Source: Candidatus Aciduliprofundum sp. (GTDB lineage: Archaea; Thermoplasmatota; Thermoplasmata; Thermoplasmatales; Aciduliprofundaceae). From it: a DNA stretch of 11,289 bases. Below the pieces are notes generated by a model. That model saw only the letters and a program-made list of their open reading frames with translations. It searched no databases and was not told the DNA's origin. The stretch's first letter is position 1. Each line of letters begins with the position of its first letter. This document shows, one piece after another, positions 5,773-11,289 of this stretch. A program made the position numbers and the translations under genes. Where the stretch lies: positions 1 through 11,289 of the forward strand of contig WAKY01000063.1 in the NCBI GenBank assembly GCA_015523135.1, written 5' to 3'.

Positions 5773-5991
5773 AGCACTAACCCCAAAGAGCTTAAATTTA
5801 ACTTCCATACTTATTTCGGAGCAAGGTTTTTATTCTCAAAGAAGATATCTTTATTAATGAATTATAGGGTAATAAAACTTTCGAATAACTCCCATAACAG
5901 GGAAATTATGCACATAATAGGAAGTTAAATAAAATCTGGACTTCAGGCACGCTAAATACTCTAAAAATTTAAAATATGAAGAGGTGATGAC
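5773..5991. other. AT-rich intergenic stretch
   Basis: I see no convincing gene here. It contains a short inverted repeat ATTATG-CA-CATAAT (5905-5918) about 50 nt before the next TATA box. A 23-codon frame from ATG at 5857 has a weak T-rich box 30 nt upstream, but is too short to call. A T run at 5827-5831 may end the dehydrogenase transcript. Confidence 0.5.
5968..5973 (+). promoter_or_regulatory. TATA box of the low-GC membrane protein gene
   Basis: AAATTTAAAAT contains a TTTAAA that starts exactly 30 nt before an ATG at 5998, as at the archaellin and small-gene promoters. A Shine-Dalgarno-like GAGGTGATG (5981-5989) also precedes ATGs at 5992 and 5998. A leaderless transcript would not contain it, so only one of the two signals can be in use from this box. 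Confidence 0.5.
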
Positions 5992-5997
5992 ATGACA

Positions 5998-6052
5998 ATG
6001 GTGGAACCATCAATACTAAAAAAATTTAGTATATGTTATTTTTGGAGTCACA
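5998..6052 (+). other. probable 5' coding segment in another frame (A7 frameshift point)
   Basis: The ATG at 5998 (or 5992) opens a frame reading MVEPSILKKF that stops at TAG 6097-6099. At the seven A's of 6018-6024, losing one base joins it to the frame of the downstream gene and gives MVEPSILK then NLVYVIFGVTMSVYFVELL, adding a plausible membrane helix. The site may be a real frameshift (pseudogene), a sequencing error in the homopolymer, programmed slippage, or simply a short upstream frame. Confidence 0.4.
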
Positions 6053-6607
6053 ATGTCGGTATATTTTGTAGAATTATTGGAAAAATGGCCACAGATTAGT
6101 AGATTTTCAACTGCAATAATTGATAAAAACTCTGCAAAAATTATGGTGATATCTTGGCCGATGCTAGGTACTATTCTCTTCTTATCCTTAGTAGCAATGA
6201 GACATTGTTTTTCATTTATGAACGGTGGAATGGATGATAGTATTGCATCTCTTTTATTTTATGTATTATGTCTTTTATCCTTTATGTTAATCCCTAAATT
6301 TGGGGCTGGGCTTATTAAAGGAGTAAATATATTGTTTTGTATGGACTATTATTTCGGGAAATTAAAAAAAGCCTATGAAGAAGGTAAAACCATTGAAGAA
6401 TTTTATTTATCAAAAGAACATATAGATGCCCATAAAATTTTACAAAAGGGTCCTAAGGAATATGGAATAAAGAAAACTATTGGAAACTCTCTTCTATTAG
6501 CAACATTTTTGTTAATTCCTATTATTGGCCCGTATGGTGGTTGGTATTTAATTCTTCCATTAATCCTTTTTATTATTGCTATTATATTACCAAAATATAT
6601 AGATTAA
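6053..6607 (+). CDS. integral membrane protein, unknown function, 5' end uncertain
   Basis: From ATG 6053 the protein has 184 residues; joined with the frame upstream of the A7 tract it would be about 202. Hydrophobic spans lie at about 29-51 and 59-82, and two adjacent spans at about 140-180 end in PKYID. A charged soluble loop at about 97-135 contains KAYEEGKTIEEFYL and HKILQKGPKEYG. GGAG at 6044-6047 could serve as a ribosome binding site for 6053, while the promoter and stronger start signals point to 5992/5998. GC content is about 29% by hand count over 6061-6600, clearly below its neighbours, and the codon choice is very AT-rich. With no recognisable family, this suggests acquired DNA. 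It stands alone between the dehydrogenase and convergent hisS. Confidence 0.6.
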   Translation: MSVYFVELLEKWPQISRFSTAIIDKNSAKIMVISWPMLGTILFLSLVAMRHCFSFMNGGMDDSIASLLFYVLCLLSFMLIPKFGAGLIKGVNILFCMDYYFGKLKKAYEEGKTIEEFYLSKEHIDAHKILQKGPKEYGIKKTIGNSLLLATFLLIPIIGPYGGWYLILPLILFIIAIILPKYID

Positions 6608-6630
6608 TTAATGAAAAAGGTTCAGTTGAT

Positions 6631-6790
6631 GTTGGGCTTGTCAGGTGACAAAGTAGCAGGGATTTACAAAATTACCCTCGTCCACAACTCTCGCCAACTT
6701 CATTTGCTCGGTGCTAACACACTCACTCAACAGAGCGTATCTGGCATTGTGCCTTTGGCACTTGGCTCAAATCCAGCCTTTAGCAACTTC
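6631..6790. other. GC-rich intergenic segment with hairpins, no convincing gene
   Basis: The segment is about 48% GC by hand count, against about 29% in the gene just before it. It holds an inverted repeat TTGTCA-GG-TGACAA (6638-6651), a hairpin GTGCC-TTT-GGCAC (6749-6761) and a pairing GCTAA/TTAGC (6713-6717 with 6780-6784) that closes a tRNA-sized interval. A plus frame of 68 codons from 6611 crosses it, but it lacks a ribosome binding site, promoter and protein-like composition. It could be a structured RNA, a decayed tRNA-like or mobile element, or unremarkable spacer. Confidence 0.4.
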
Positions 6791-6795
6791 AAAAA
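6791..6795 (-). terminator. T5 candidate terminator of hisS
   Basis: On the minus strand a run of five T lies about 15 nt after the hisS stop codon, following TTTTATATTGCG. This is consistent with simple archaeal oligo-T termination. Confidence 0.4.
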
Positions 6796-6803
6796 CACGC
6801 AAT

Positions 6804-6818
6804 ATAAAATCACTTGAG
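6804..6818 (+). repeat. 15-nt direct repeat, copy 2
   Basis: The same ATAAAATCACTTGAG, here covering the stop codon and last two codons of hisS on the opposite strand. The two copies bracket the dehydrogenase, the low-GC gene and the GC-rich segment (about 2 kb). Confidence 0.5.
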
Positions 6819-8054
6819 CATATCTTTCAACTTCGCTATTTTAACATTTCTCTGCTCTCCGCTCTTCATGTCCTTCAGTGCAACTTCTCCATTTTTAACT
6901 TCCTCTCCCACTATGATTGCGTATTTTGCATTTATCCTGTTTGCATACTTTAACTGCTTTCCTATGCTCCTCTCGCTCAAATCTATATCCACGCTATAGC
7001 CCCTTCTGCGCAGCTCCATGGCTATTTCTATTGCTTCTTTCCTAAATCCGGGGATTATGGCAATGAAATAATCAACCTCTATTTCCTCCTCGGGCCAAAC
7101 ACCTTCACGGCGCATTAAGAGCTCTAAAACTGCATCGCCCATACCAAAGCCCACAGCGGGAGTTGGTTGCGCTCCAAATAACTCAACTACTCTATCATAC
7201 CTGCCTCCACCAAGCACTGCTCTAAACTCACCCTTTGCATCATGAGCCTCAAAAACAATCCCTGTGTAATAGGCCAAGCCACGAACTATGGACAAATCAA
7301 GAGTTGCAGTTTTTCCATAAGCCATTAGCAAATCTTTCAAAGATGCCAATATTTCGCTTCTATCAAAATGCTCCAATTTTGAAAGGATAGTATCAACATC
7401 CCCACTCAATTTTAAAAGGGAGAGAAGCAAGTCAACATTTTCCTCGCTTGTTATTTTTAGCATCTCCTCGTAGAATCTCTCCTCTGAGATTTTGTCCTTT
7501 TTATCTATTACTCTAAATGCCTCTTCAATTTTCTCTATTCCCATTGACCGAAGAAGCTCTTCCATCAGAATTCTATCGCTAAATTTCATAACATACTTAT
7601 CCTTAAGACCAAGGGAATCAAGGATTTCCATAGCAAGAGCCATAACCTCTACATCCGCAGTGATATTTGCAACTCCAAATATGTCGGCGTTGAATTGATA
7701 GAACTCGCGCAATCTTCCACTCTGCGGTTCTTCATATCTCCACATTTTAGGGAACGAGAACCATTTTACAGGCTTAATTAAATCCTTGCGAGCTGCAATC
7801 ATTCTTGCCACGGATGGAGTTAGTTCAGGGATAAGTGTTATCTCCCTTCCTCCCTTATCCACAAAGCTGAATGTTTGCTTAACAATCTCATCCCCACTCT
7901 TTATGCGAAATAAATCTAGAAGCTCAACACTTGGGGTATCAACCTCGTGAAATCCAAAGCTACGAGCAACTGAGCAAATCTTATCAAAAACTATTCTCCG
8001 GGCACGCATATACTCTGGATACATATCACGAAATCCTCGCAATCTTTGCAGCAT
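6810..8054 (-). CDS. hisS: histidyl-tRNA synthetase
   Basis: The protein has 414 residues, full length for the class II enzyme that charges tRNA-His. The N-terminus RLRGFRDMYPEYM has the typical G-F-R/K-D start. Motif 2 is FPKMWRYEEPQSGRLREFYQ (101-120), followed by FNADIFG. The HisA motif is IVRGLAYYTG (256-265), keeping R258 but with Ala in place of the usual Asp of GLDYYTG. GGGRYD (282-287) is the HisB loop. Motif 3 reads PAVGFGMGD (299-307) instead of the common GLER form. The C-terminal alpha/beta anticodon-binding domain is at about 326-414, with DIDLSERSIGKQLKYAN. The ATG at 8054 has a TATA box (TTTATAAA, 8073-8080) 23-26 nt upstream and no Shine-Dalgarno. It diverges from the MATE gene and converges on the low-GC gene. 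Confidence 0.97.
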   Translation of the reverse strand: MLQRLRGFRDMYPEYMRARRIVFDKICSVARSFGFHEVDTPSVELLDLFRIKSGDEIVKQTFSFVDKGGREITLIPELTPSVARMIAARKDLIKPVKWFSFPKMWRYEEPQSGRLREFYQFNADIFGVANITADVEVMALAMEILDSLGLKDKYVMKFSDRILMEELLRSMGIEKIEEAFRVIDKKDKISEERFYEEMLKITSEENVDLLLSLLKLSGDVDTILSKLEHFDRSEILASLKDLLMAYGKTATLDLSIVRGLAYYTGIVFEAHDAKGEFRAVLGGGRYDRVVELFGAQPTPAVGFGMGDAVLELLMRREGVWPEEEIEVDYFIAIIPGFRKEAIEIAMELRRRGYSVDIDLSERSIGKQLKYANRINAKYAIIVGEEVKNGEVALKDMKSGEQRNVKIAKLKDMLK

Positions 8055-8072
8055 ATATGCTTATCTTACCGC

Positions 8073-8083
8073 TTTATAAAAAA
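8073..8083 (-). promoter_or_regulatory. TATA box of hisS
   Basis: On the minus strand TTTTTTATAAA lies about 23-29 nt upstream of the hisS ATG, in the spacer shared with the divergent MATE gene. This again implies a leaderless or nearly leaderless mRNA. Confidence 0.55.
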
Positions 8084-8127
8084 TTTACTTTGACAAAATT
8101 TATTTACTCTATCACTATTGCACGAAT

Positions 8128-9462
8128 GTGCAATTAAGGAGAATCGTGCTGAAGCTCGCAATTCCTGCGGTTATCTCAAATCTGCTTTACACATTTCAAA
8201 ATATCGTAGATGCTATGATGCTTGGTAGGTACGGAGATCCTGCCGTGAGCTTAAGTGCCGCTGGAATTGGTGGAATGCTATATTTTCTAACCTTCCCTCT
8301 CGTAATGGGCTTGGCCACTGGAGGAGTTGCAATAATGGCAAGGAGGTGGGGCGAGAAAAATTACGAAGAGGCAAAATTCACTTTTGAAAATCTCTATGTT
8401 CTTCTAATTCTAATTTCCATTCCAATATCTCTATTTGGAGTATTTCTTGGCTGGACTCTTCCCGTTGCATTGGGAGCTAATGAGGCAGTTATAAACGCCT
8501 CATACCATTACATAATGGGAATATTCATATTCTATCCATTTGCAGTATTCTTGGCAGTTTACAACTCTGCAATGAGAGCTGCAGGAGATACCAAAACTCC
8601 AATGATTGTGGACATATATGCAAATTCTTGGAATGTGTTCTGGAACTACGCTTTAATCTTTGGTAATTTTGGATTCCCAGAACTTGGGGTGATGGGGGCA
8701 GGCATTGCCACTGGCTCATCTTATCTCTTTGCCTCCGTAATTTATCTCATTATGCAGTATCGCAGAAATTTGATAATCTTCCCCAATTTGCTATCAATGG
8801 AGAAGGCAGATACAAAGATAATGAAAAAGATTTTTAGAATAGGTATTCCCGCTGGAATTGAGAGGGGAATGTGGGCAATTACATCTTTTATTTACACATT
8901 TTTGATTTTTCTCGCCTCTGGACCCATAGGCTACGCTTCGTTCCAAGTTGGCCTAAAGGCGGAGAGCTTAGCCTATATGCCCGCCTTTGGATTTTCAATA
9001 GCAGCAACTACCCTTGTTGGACAATCTTTAGGCGAGAAAAATGTGGATAAAGCAAAAAGAGCTGCAATTGAAGCTACAAAGATGAGTATGCTATTTATGG
9101 CAGTTACAGGTGCATTTATGGTATTCTTCCCAAAGTATCTAGCAGAATTATTTACAGGGGATGCCCAGATAATTCATCTAGCCTCCATATATCTCTTTCT
9201 TATGGGAATGACGGAGCCAGCCCTTGGGGCACTTTTTACATTAGCTGGAGGGATGAGGGGTGCTGGCTATACAACGATGCCAATGATAATAAATCTAACG
9301 GGATTAATGGGAGTAAGGTTAGGAATAGCCGTTCTCTTAGCATTTCCCCTAGGAATGGGTTTAATAGGTATATGGCTTGGAATGTTTGCGGAGACATTCA
9401 TTAGGGCTATTTGGATGTTCTTAGAATTCAGGCATGGAAAATGGGCAAAGGTAAATGTATAA
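8128..9462 (+). CDS. MATE family multidrug/cation antiporter
   Basis: About 444 residues with twelve predicted membrane spans in two homologous halves, the normal MATE size. The opening LKLAIPAVISNLLYTFQNIVDAMMLG (given here as a pattern: L-A-I-P-A, then N-I-V-D) is the family signature. The second half repeats it with FRIGIPAGIERGMWAITSF near 228-246, and GQSLGEKNVDKAKRAA (about 298-313) is the cytoplasmic motif after span 8. MATE proteins export organic cations or drugs in exchange for Na+ or H+; the substrate is not predictable here. No ATG is usable. GTG 8128 has a T-rich TATA-like box about 27-30 nt upstream. GTG 8146, 6 codons in, has AAGGAG (8136-8141) 4 nt before it and would also leave the signature intact. 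Confidence 0.93.
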   Translation: MQLRRIVLKLAIPAVISNLLYTFQNIVDAMMLGRYGDPAVSLSAAGIGGMLYFLTFPLVMGLATGGVAIMARRWGEKNYEEAKFTFENLYVLLILISIPISLFGVFLGWTLPVALGANEAVINASYHYIMGIFIFYPFAVFLAVYNSAMRAAGDTKTPMIVDIYANSWNVFWNYALIFGNFGFPELGVMGAGIATGSSYLFASVIYLIMQYRRNLIIFPNLLSMEKADTKIMKKIFRIGIPAGIERGMWAITSFIYTFLIFLASGPIGYASFQVGLKAESLAYMPAFGFSIAATTLVGQSLGEKNVDKAKRAAIEATKMSMLFMAVTGAFMVFFPKYLAELFTGDAQIIHLASIYLFLMGMTEPALGALFTLAGGMRGAGYTTMPMIINLTGLMGVRLGIAVLLAFPLGMGLIGIWLGMFAETFIRAIWMFLEFRHGKWAKVNV

Positions 9463-9471
9463 CCAAAAAAT

Positions 9472-9479
9472 TTTATATG
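9472..9479 (+). promoter_or_regulatory. TATA box of tRNA-Ala
   Basis: TTTATATG lies about 28 nt before the mature 5' end of the tRNA, so the primary transcript should start at or close to that end. It sits only 9 nt after the MATE stop codon. Confidence 0.65.
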
Positions 9480-9502
9480 GCTCATTCTTTTCTCCTCTTT
9501 GA

Positions 9503-9576
9503 GGGCCGGTAGATCAGCCCGGAAGATCGCCACCTTGGCATGGTGGAGGCCGCGGGTTCAAATCCCGCCCGGTCCA
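9503..9576 (+). tRNA. tRNA-Ala (anticodon GGC)
   Basis: A complete cloverleaf. The acceptor stem GGGCCGG pairs with CCGGTCC and includes the G3-U70 pair that identifies tRNA-Ala. The D arm has GATC/GATC. The anticodon arm is CCACC-TTGGCAT-GGTGG with GGC at 9537-9539. The T arm is GCGGG-TTCAAAT-CCCGC, and the discriminator is A9576. CCA is not encoded: the next bases are TTTTT. No intron. It is strongly GC-rich compared with its surroundings, as expected of a stable RNA in a thermophile. Confidence 0.97.
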
Positions 9577-9581
9577 TTTTT
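9577..9581 (+). terminator. T5 terminator of tRNA-Ala
   Basis: Five T follow directly after the discriminator base, a typical simple archaeal terminator for a single tRNA gene. Confidence 0.55.
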
Positions 9582-9589
9582 CACTTTGC

Positions 9590-9605
9590 TCAAAAAGAAG
9601 AAAAA
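9590..9605 (-). terminator. T-rich terminator of the MFS gene
   Basis: On the minus strand, runs of five T separated by CTTC (TTTTTCTTCTTTTT) lie about 20 nt after the TAG stop of the transporter. This would stop transcription before it runs antisense into the tRNA gene. Confidence 0.5.
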
Positions 9606-9622
9606 TATATTTTTAAGGGTAA

Positions 9623-10768
9623 CTACTCATTTCTAATATCTTTCTTCCTTATCATTATGTAGGTATTAACAAATATTATTATACCCATCACGAAAAATAT
9701 AAGTGCGCCCATATTGAAAAAGAGAAAGCGGAAGGAATGCAAAGAATCATAGAGTGCTCCTCCAATTAAAGGAGAAATTACAGAGCCCATATTTGAGCTC
9801 ATGTTAACCAAACCAAGAGATGTTCCTAAGCGCTTGGTTTTTGAAGCAGCAAAACTTCTCGCTATAGGCATAAATCCTCTGCCAGTTATATAAAATATCA
9901 AGGTTCCAGAGAGCACAATAGCAAGGAAATTTACCATTAAAGCAAATCCAGAAATTAGAGATAAAATGCCAAGAAGCTTAAGTGCATAATTATATCCTCT
10001 TTTATCCGAAATATGCCCCATAAAGAAGGTTCCAAATATGGCTATAAAGCTAAATATAAAAAGTGAAAATGTAGTGTTGTACTTTCCAAGGCCCATAGTC
10101 TCTGCAAGATAGAACCAGAGTACCTCTGCACCTAAAGAGAAGAACATACCATAAAAAAAATTAAGAGAGTATAATGAGATTCTGAATTTTGTTTCCGTCT
10201 TTTTTATTATCCTTTCTTCTCTTTCCTTTATATCTCTCAGTGGAATAAGAAGGAATATACTTAAAAGGTAAAAAATTGCAACAGTTACTATAGCATGATA
10301 AATATTTCCCAGAAAGTAATTATAGAGTATGTATCCTATAGAACCTCCAAGTCCACCCATCATAAAGTAAGAACTCATTATCCTACCTCTAAATTTTAAA
10401 GGTGAGGCAAGGTGAACTACAGCTTGCAATGTGGTCCAAGCCATGGCTCCGTAAATACCGTCAAGAGCTCTTAATCCTATCATCCAAGGGTAAGGTATTA
10501 TTAGATAAAGAAGAGAATCCACACCTAATCCCAAAAAACCTAAAACCATTATCAGAATTCTGCTCCACCCCTTATCTGCAACCTTGCCTATGAAGGGAGC
10601 ACTTAACCCCCTTGCCAGCATGAATGTTGAGGATAAAATTGTTATCTCTAGAACAGTTAGTCCAAGGTCTCTCAATGTAAATGCAAGAACAATACGGAGT
10701 AATCTTGAAGCCATACCTCCAAATATCGGAATTATCAATATTGAAGAGTAAACCTTCCACTTCTCCAT
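9623..10768 (-). CDS. major facilitator superfamily (MFS) transporter
   Basis: The protein has 381 residues with about twelve membrane spans in two halves joined by a charged loop (about 178-195, RDIKEREERIIKKTETK). The loop motif A occurs in both halves: GKVADKGWSR at 61-70 and GHISDKRGYN at 251-260. These are diagnostic of the superfamily. ALDGIYGAMAW (101-111) corresponds to the span-4 region, with an acidic residue where many members have an Arg motif. The substrate cannot be predicted; drug or small-metabolite efflux is a common role. There is no Shine-Dalgarno before ATG 10768. A TTAAAT box 29 nt upstream overlaps the cytidine deaminase stop codon, so the gene can be transcribed alone as well as by read-through. 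Confidence 0.9.
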   Translation of the reverse strand: MEKWKVYSSILIIPIFGGMASRLLRIVLAFTLRDLGLTVLEITILSSTFMLARGLSAPFIGKVADKGWSRILIMVLGFLGLGVDSLLYLIIPYPWMIGLRALDGIYGAMAWTTLQAVVHLASPLKFRGRIMSSYFMMGGLGGSIGYILYNYFLGNIYHAIVTVAIFYLLSIFLLIPLRDIKEREERIIKKTETKFRISLYSLNFFYGMFFSLGAEVLWFYLAETMGLGKYNTTFSLFIFSFIAIFGTFFMGHISDKRGYNYALKLLGILSLISGFALMVNFLAIVLSGTLIFYITGRGFMPIARSFAASKTKRLGTSLGLVNMSSNMGSVISPLIGGALYDSLHSFRFLFFNMGALIFFVMGIIIFVNTYIMIRKKDIRNE

Positions 10769-10791
10769 TCAATTGTATATATGTGCAAAAG

Positions 10792-10797
10792 ATTTAA
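10792..10797 (-). promoter_or_regulatory. TATA box of the MFS gene
   Basis: On the minus strand TTAAAT begins 29 nt before the ATG at 10768, directly abutting the end of the deaminase gene (stop at 10798-10800). The spacing fits a leaderless start, although the gene pair could also form an operon. Confidence 0.45.
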
Positions 10798-11175
10798 TCA
10801 TTTCTCTAGTTTAAATCTCTTGGGCAGCAACTCAAATAATTTGTATTTCTCTACTTTCTCTCCATCAGTAACTATAATCTTGCAATCCTCCTCGCAGAAT
10901 TCAGCCATAACTTGGAGGCATGCACCACATGGATATGGCATTTTCTTTGCATACACAGCAATTTTTTCAATATCCTTGCATCCCTCGCTAACTGCCTTAA
11001 ATATTGCCACTCTCTCTGCGCATATACTCAATCCATAGGAGGAGTTTTCAATATTGCATCCTGTAAAAATCTTTCCGCAGGCGAGAACTGCAGCCCCAAC
11101 TTTGAAATTTGAGTATGGTGCGTAGGCATTTTCCGCCGCTTTCTTTGCCTCTTCTATTAATTTACTGGTATCCAT
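10798..11175 (-). CDS. cdd: cytidine deaminase
   Basis: The protein has 125 residues, the size of the small tetrameric zinc cytidine deaminases that convert cytidine and deoxycytidine to uridine forms in pyrimidine salvage. It has APYSNFKVGAAV (19-30), the substrate loop GCNIENSSYG (39-48), ICAER (51-55) with zinc ligand C52 and catalytic E54, and PCGACLQVMAEF (82-93) with zinc ligands C83 and C86. All active-site residues are present. The ATG at 11175 lies inside the last codons of the upstream gene, whose stop is at 11162, a 14-nt overlap that indicates translational coupling. The C-terminus LFELLPKRFKLEK is the normal family end. Confidence 0.95.
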   Translation of the reverse strand: MDTSKLIEEAKKAAENAYAPYSNFKVGAAVLACGKIFTGCNIENSSYGLSICAERVAIFKAVSEGCKDIEKIAVYAKKMPYPCGACLQVMAEFCEEDCKIIVTDGEKVEKYKLFELLPKRFKLEK

Positions 11176-11289
11176 CTATATCACTTTCGTTCCAGTAATT
11201 ATAAACCATCTTGCTCTGAGATGTGCTTAAATCTTTGGCAACTCCAGCTTCATATGTCCCATACCTTTCTTTTATCTGTTCCTCAATGG
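11162..11289 (-). CDS. 3' end of an unidentified gene (partial)
   Basis: A minus-strand frame is open from the right edge to TAA at 11162-11164, giving 41 visible residues. They begin IEEQIKERYGTYEAGVAKDL, continue with STSQSKMVYNYWNES, and end DIDGYQ. The composition is like a real soluble protein, and the stop overlaps the cdd start by 14 nt, so both probably share an operon. I cannot name the family from this tail. Confidence 0.65.
   Translation of the reverse strand, partial: IEEQIKERYGTYEAGVAKDLSTSQSKMVYNYWNESDIDGYQ

Noticed and set aside
5857..5928. 23-codon frame MNYRVIKLSNNSHNREIMHI... with a T-rich box 30 nt upstream
   Set aside because: Too short and the box (TTTTTATT) too weak to separate from chance in AT-rich DNA.
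6641..6766. 41-codon open minus-strand frame (STEQMKLARVVDEGNFVN...) in the GC-rich segment
   Set aside because: It briefly suggested a transposase or TnpB tail remnant, but no start, no diagnostic residues and stops close on both sides. Not supportable without a database search.
6713..6785. a functional tRNA gene
   Set aside because: The acceptor and T arms pair only partly and no anticodon stem forms, so it is not called as a tRNA.
6611..6817. 68-codon plus-strand frame starting MKKVQLMLGLSG
   Set aside because: No ribosome binding site or TATA box at the right distance, composition rich in Ser/Asn/Gln without domain character, and it runs through the hairpins and into the end of hisS. 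Treated as chance.
1..11289. CRISPR arrays, rRNA genes or complete insertion sequences
   Set aside because: No regularly spaced repeats, rRNA-like sequence, transposase or terminal inverted repeats were seen.

Overview
The window looks like chromosomal DNA from a thermophilic or thermoacidophilic euryarchaeon. The archaeal evidence is an archaellin with a class III signal peptide, a KaiC-like ATPase, TATA boxes placed about 27-30 nt upstream of start codons (leaderless transcripts), a tRNA without an encoded CCA, and AT-rich DNA favouring AGA, AGG and ATA codons. A Thermoplasmata/DHVE2-type lineage such as Aciduliprofundum would fit, but that is inference from general character and not from a marker gene.

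Left part (1-1156): a plus-strand operon. It holds the tail of an unidentified gene, a 73-residue membrane protein, a Gly/Tyr/Arg-rich DUF5320-like protein and a NifX/NifB-type iron-molybdenum cluster-binding protein, closed by a T-rich terminator. The last two end in near-matching coiled coils, so they probably bind each other. Next (1171-2573) is a leaderless two-gene unit: a single-domain KaiC-like ATPase, then a protein with an N-terminal zinc ribbon and a probable CheC-like domain, perhaps a signalling module.

Middle left (2550-4720, minus strand): a 538-residue archaellin in which three fibronectin-III-like domains are inserted between the N-terminal helix and the archaellin beta domain. 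It is followed by a basic 120-residue protein of unknown function and a candidate 40-residue gene with its own promoter. Divergent from the archaellin is a glyoxylate/hydroxypyruvate reductase-type dehydrogenase (4822-5772), with an inverted repeat between the two promoters.

Middle (5773-6809): a low-GC island (about 29% GC) with a membrane protein of unknown function whose 5' end may be frameshifted at an A7 tract. It is followed by a GC-rich (about 48%) stretch without a convincing gene but with hairpins and a loosely tRNA-like outline.

Right part (6810-11289): ordinary cellular genes. These are histidyl-tRNA synthetase (minus), a divergent MATE transporter (plus), tRNA-Ala(GGC), an MFS transporter (minus), cytidine deaminase (minus) and the tail of an unidentified minus-strand gene that overlaps the deaminase start.
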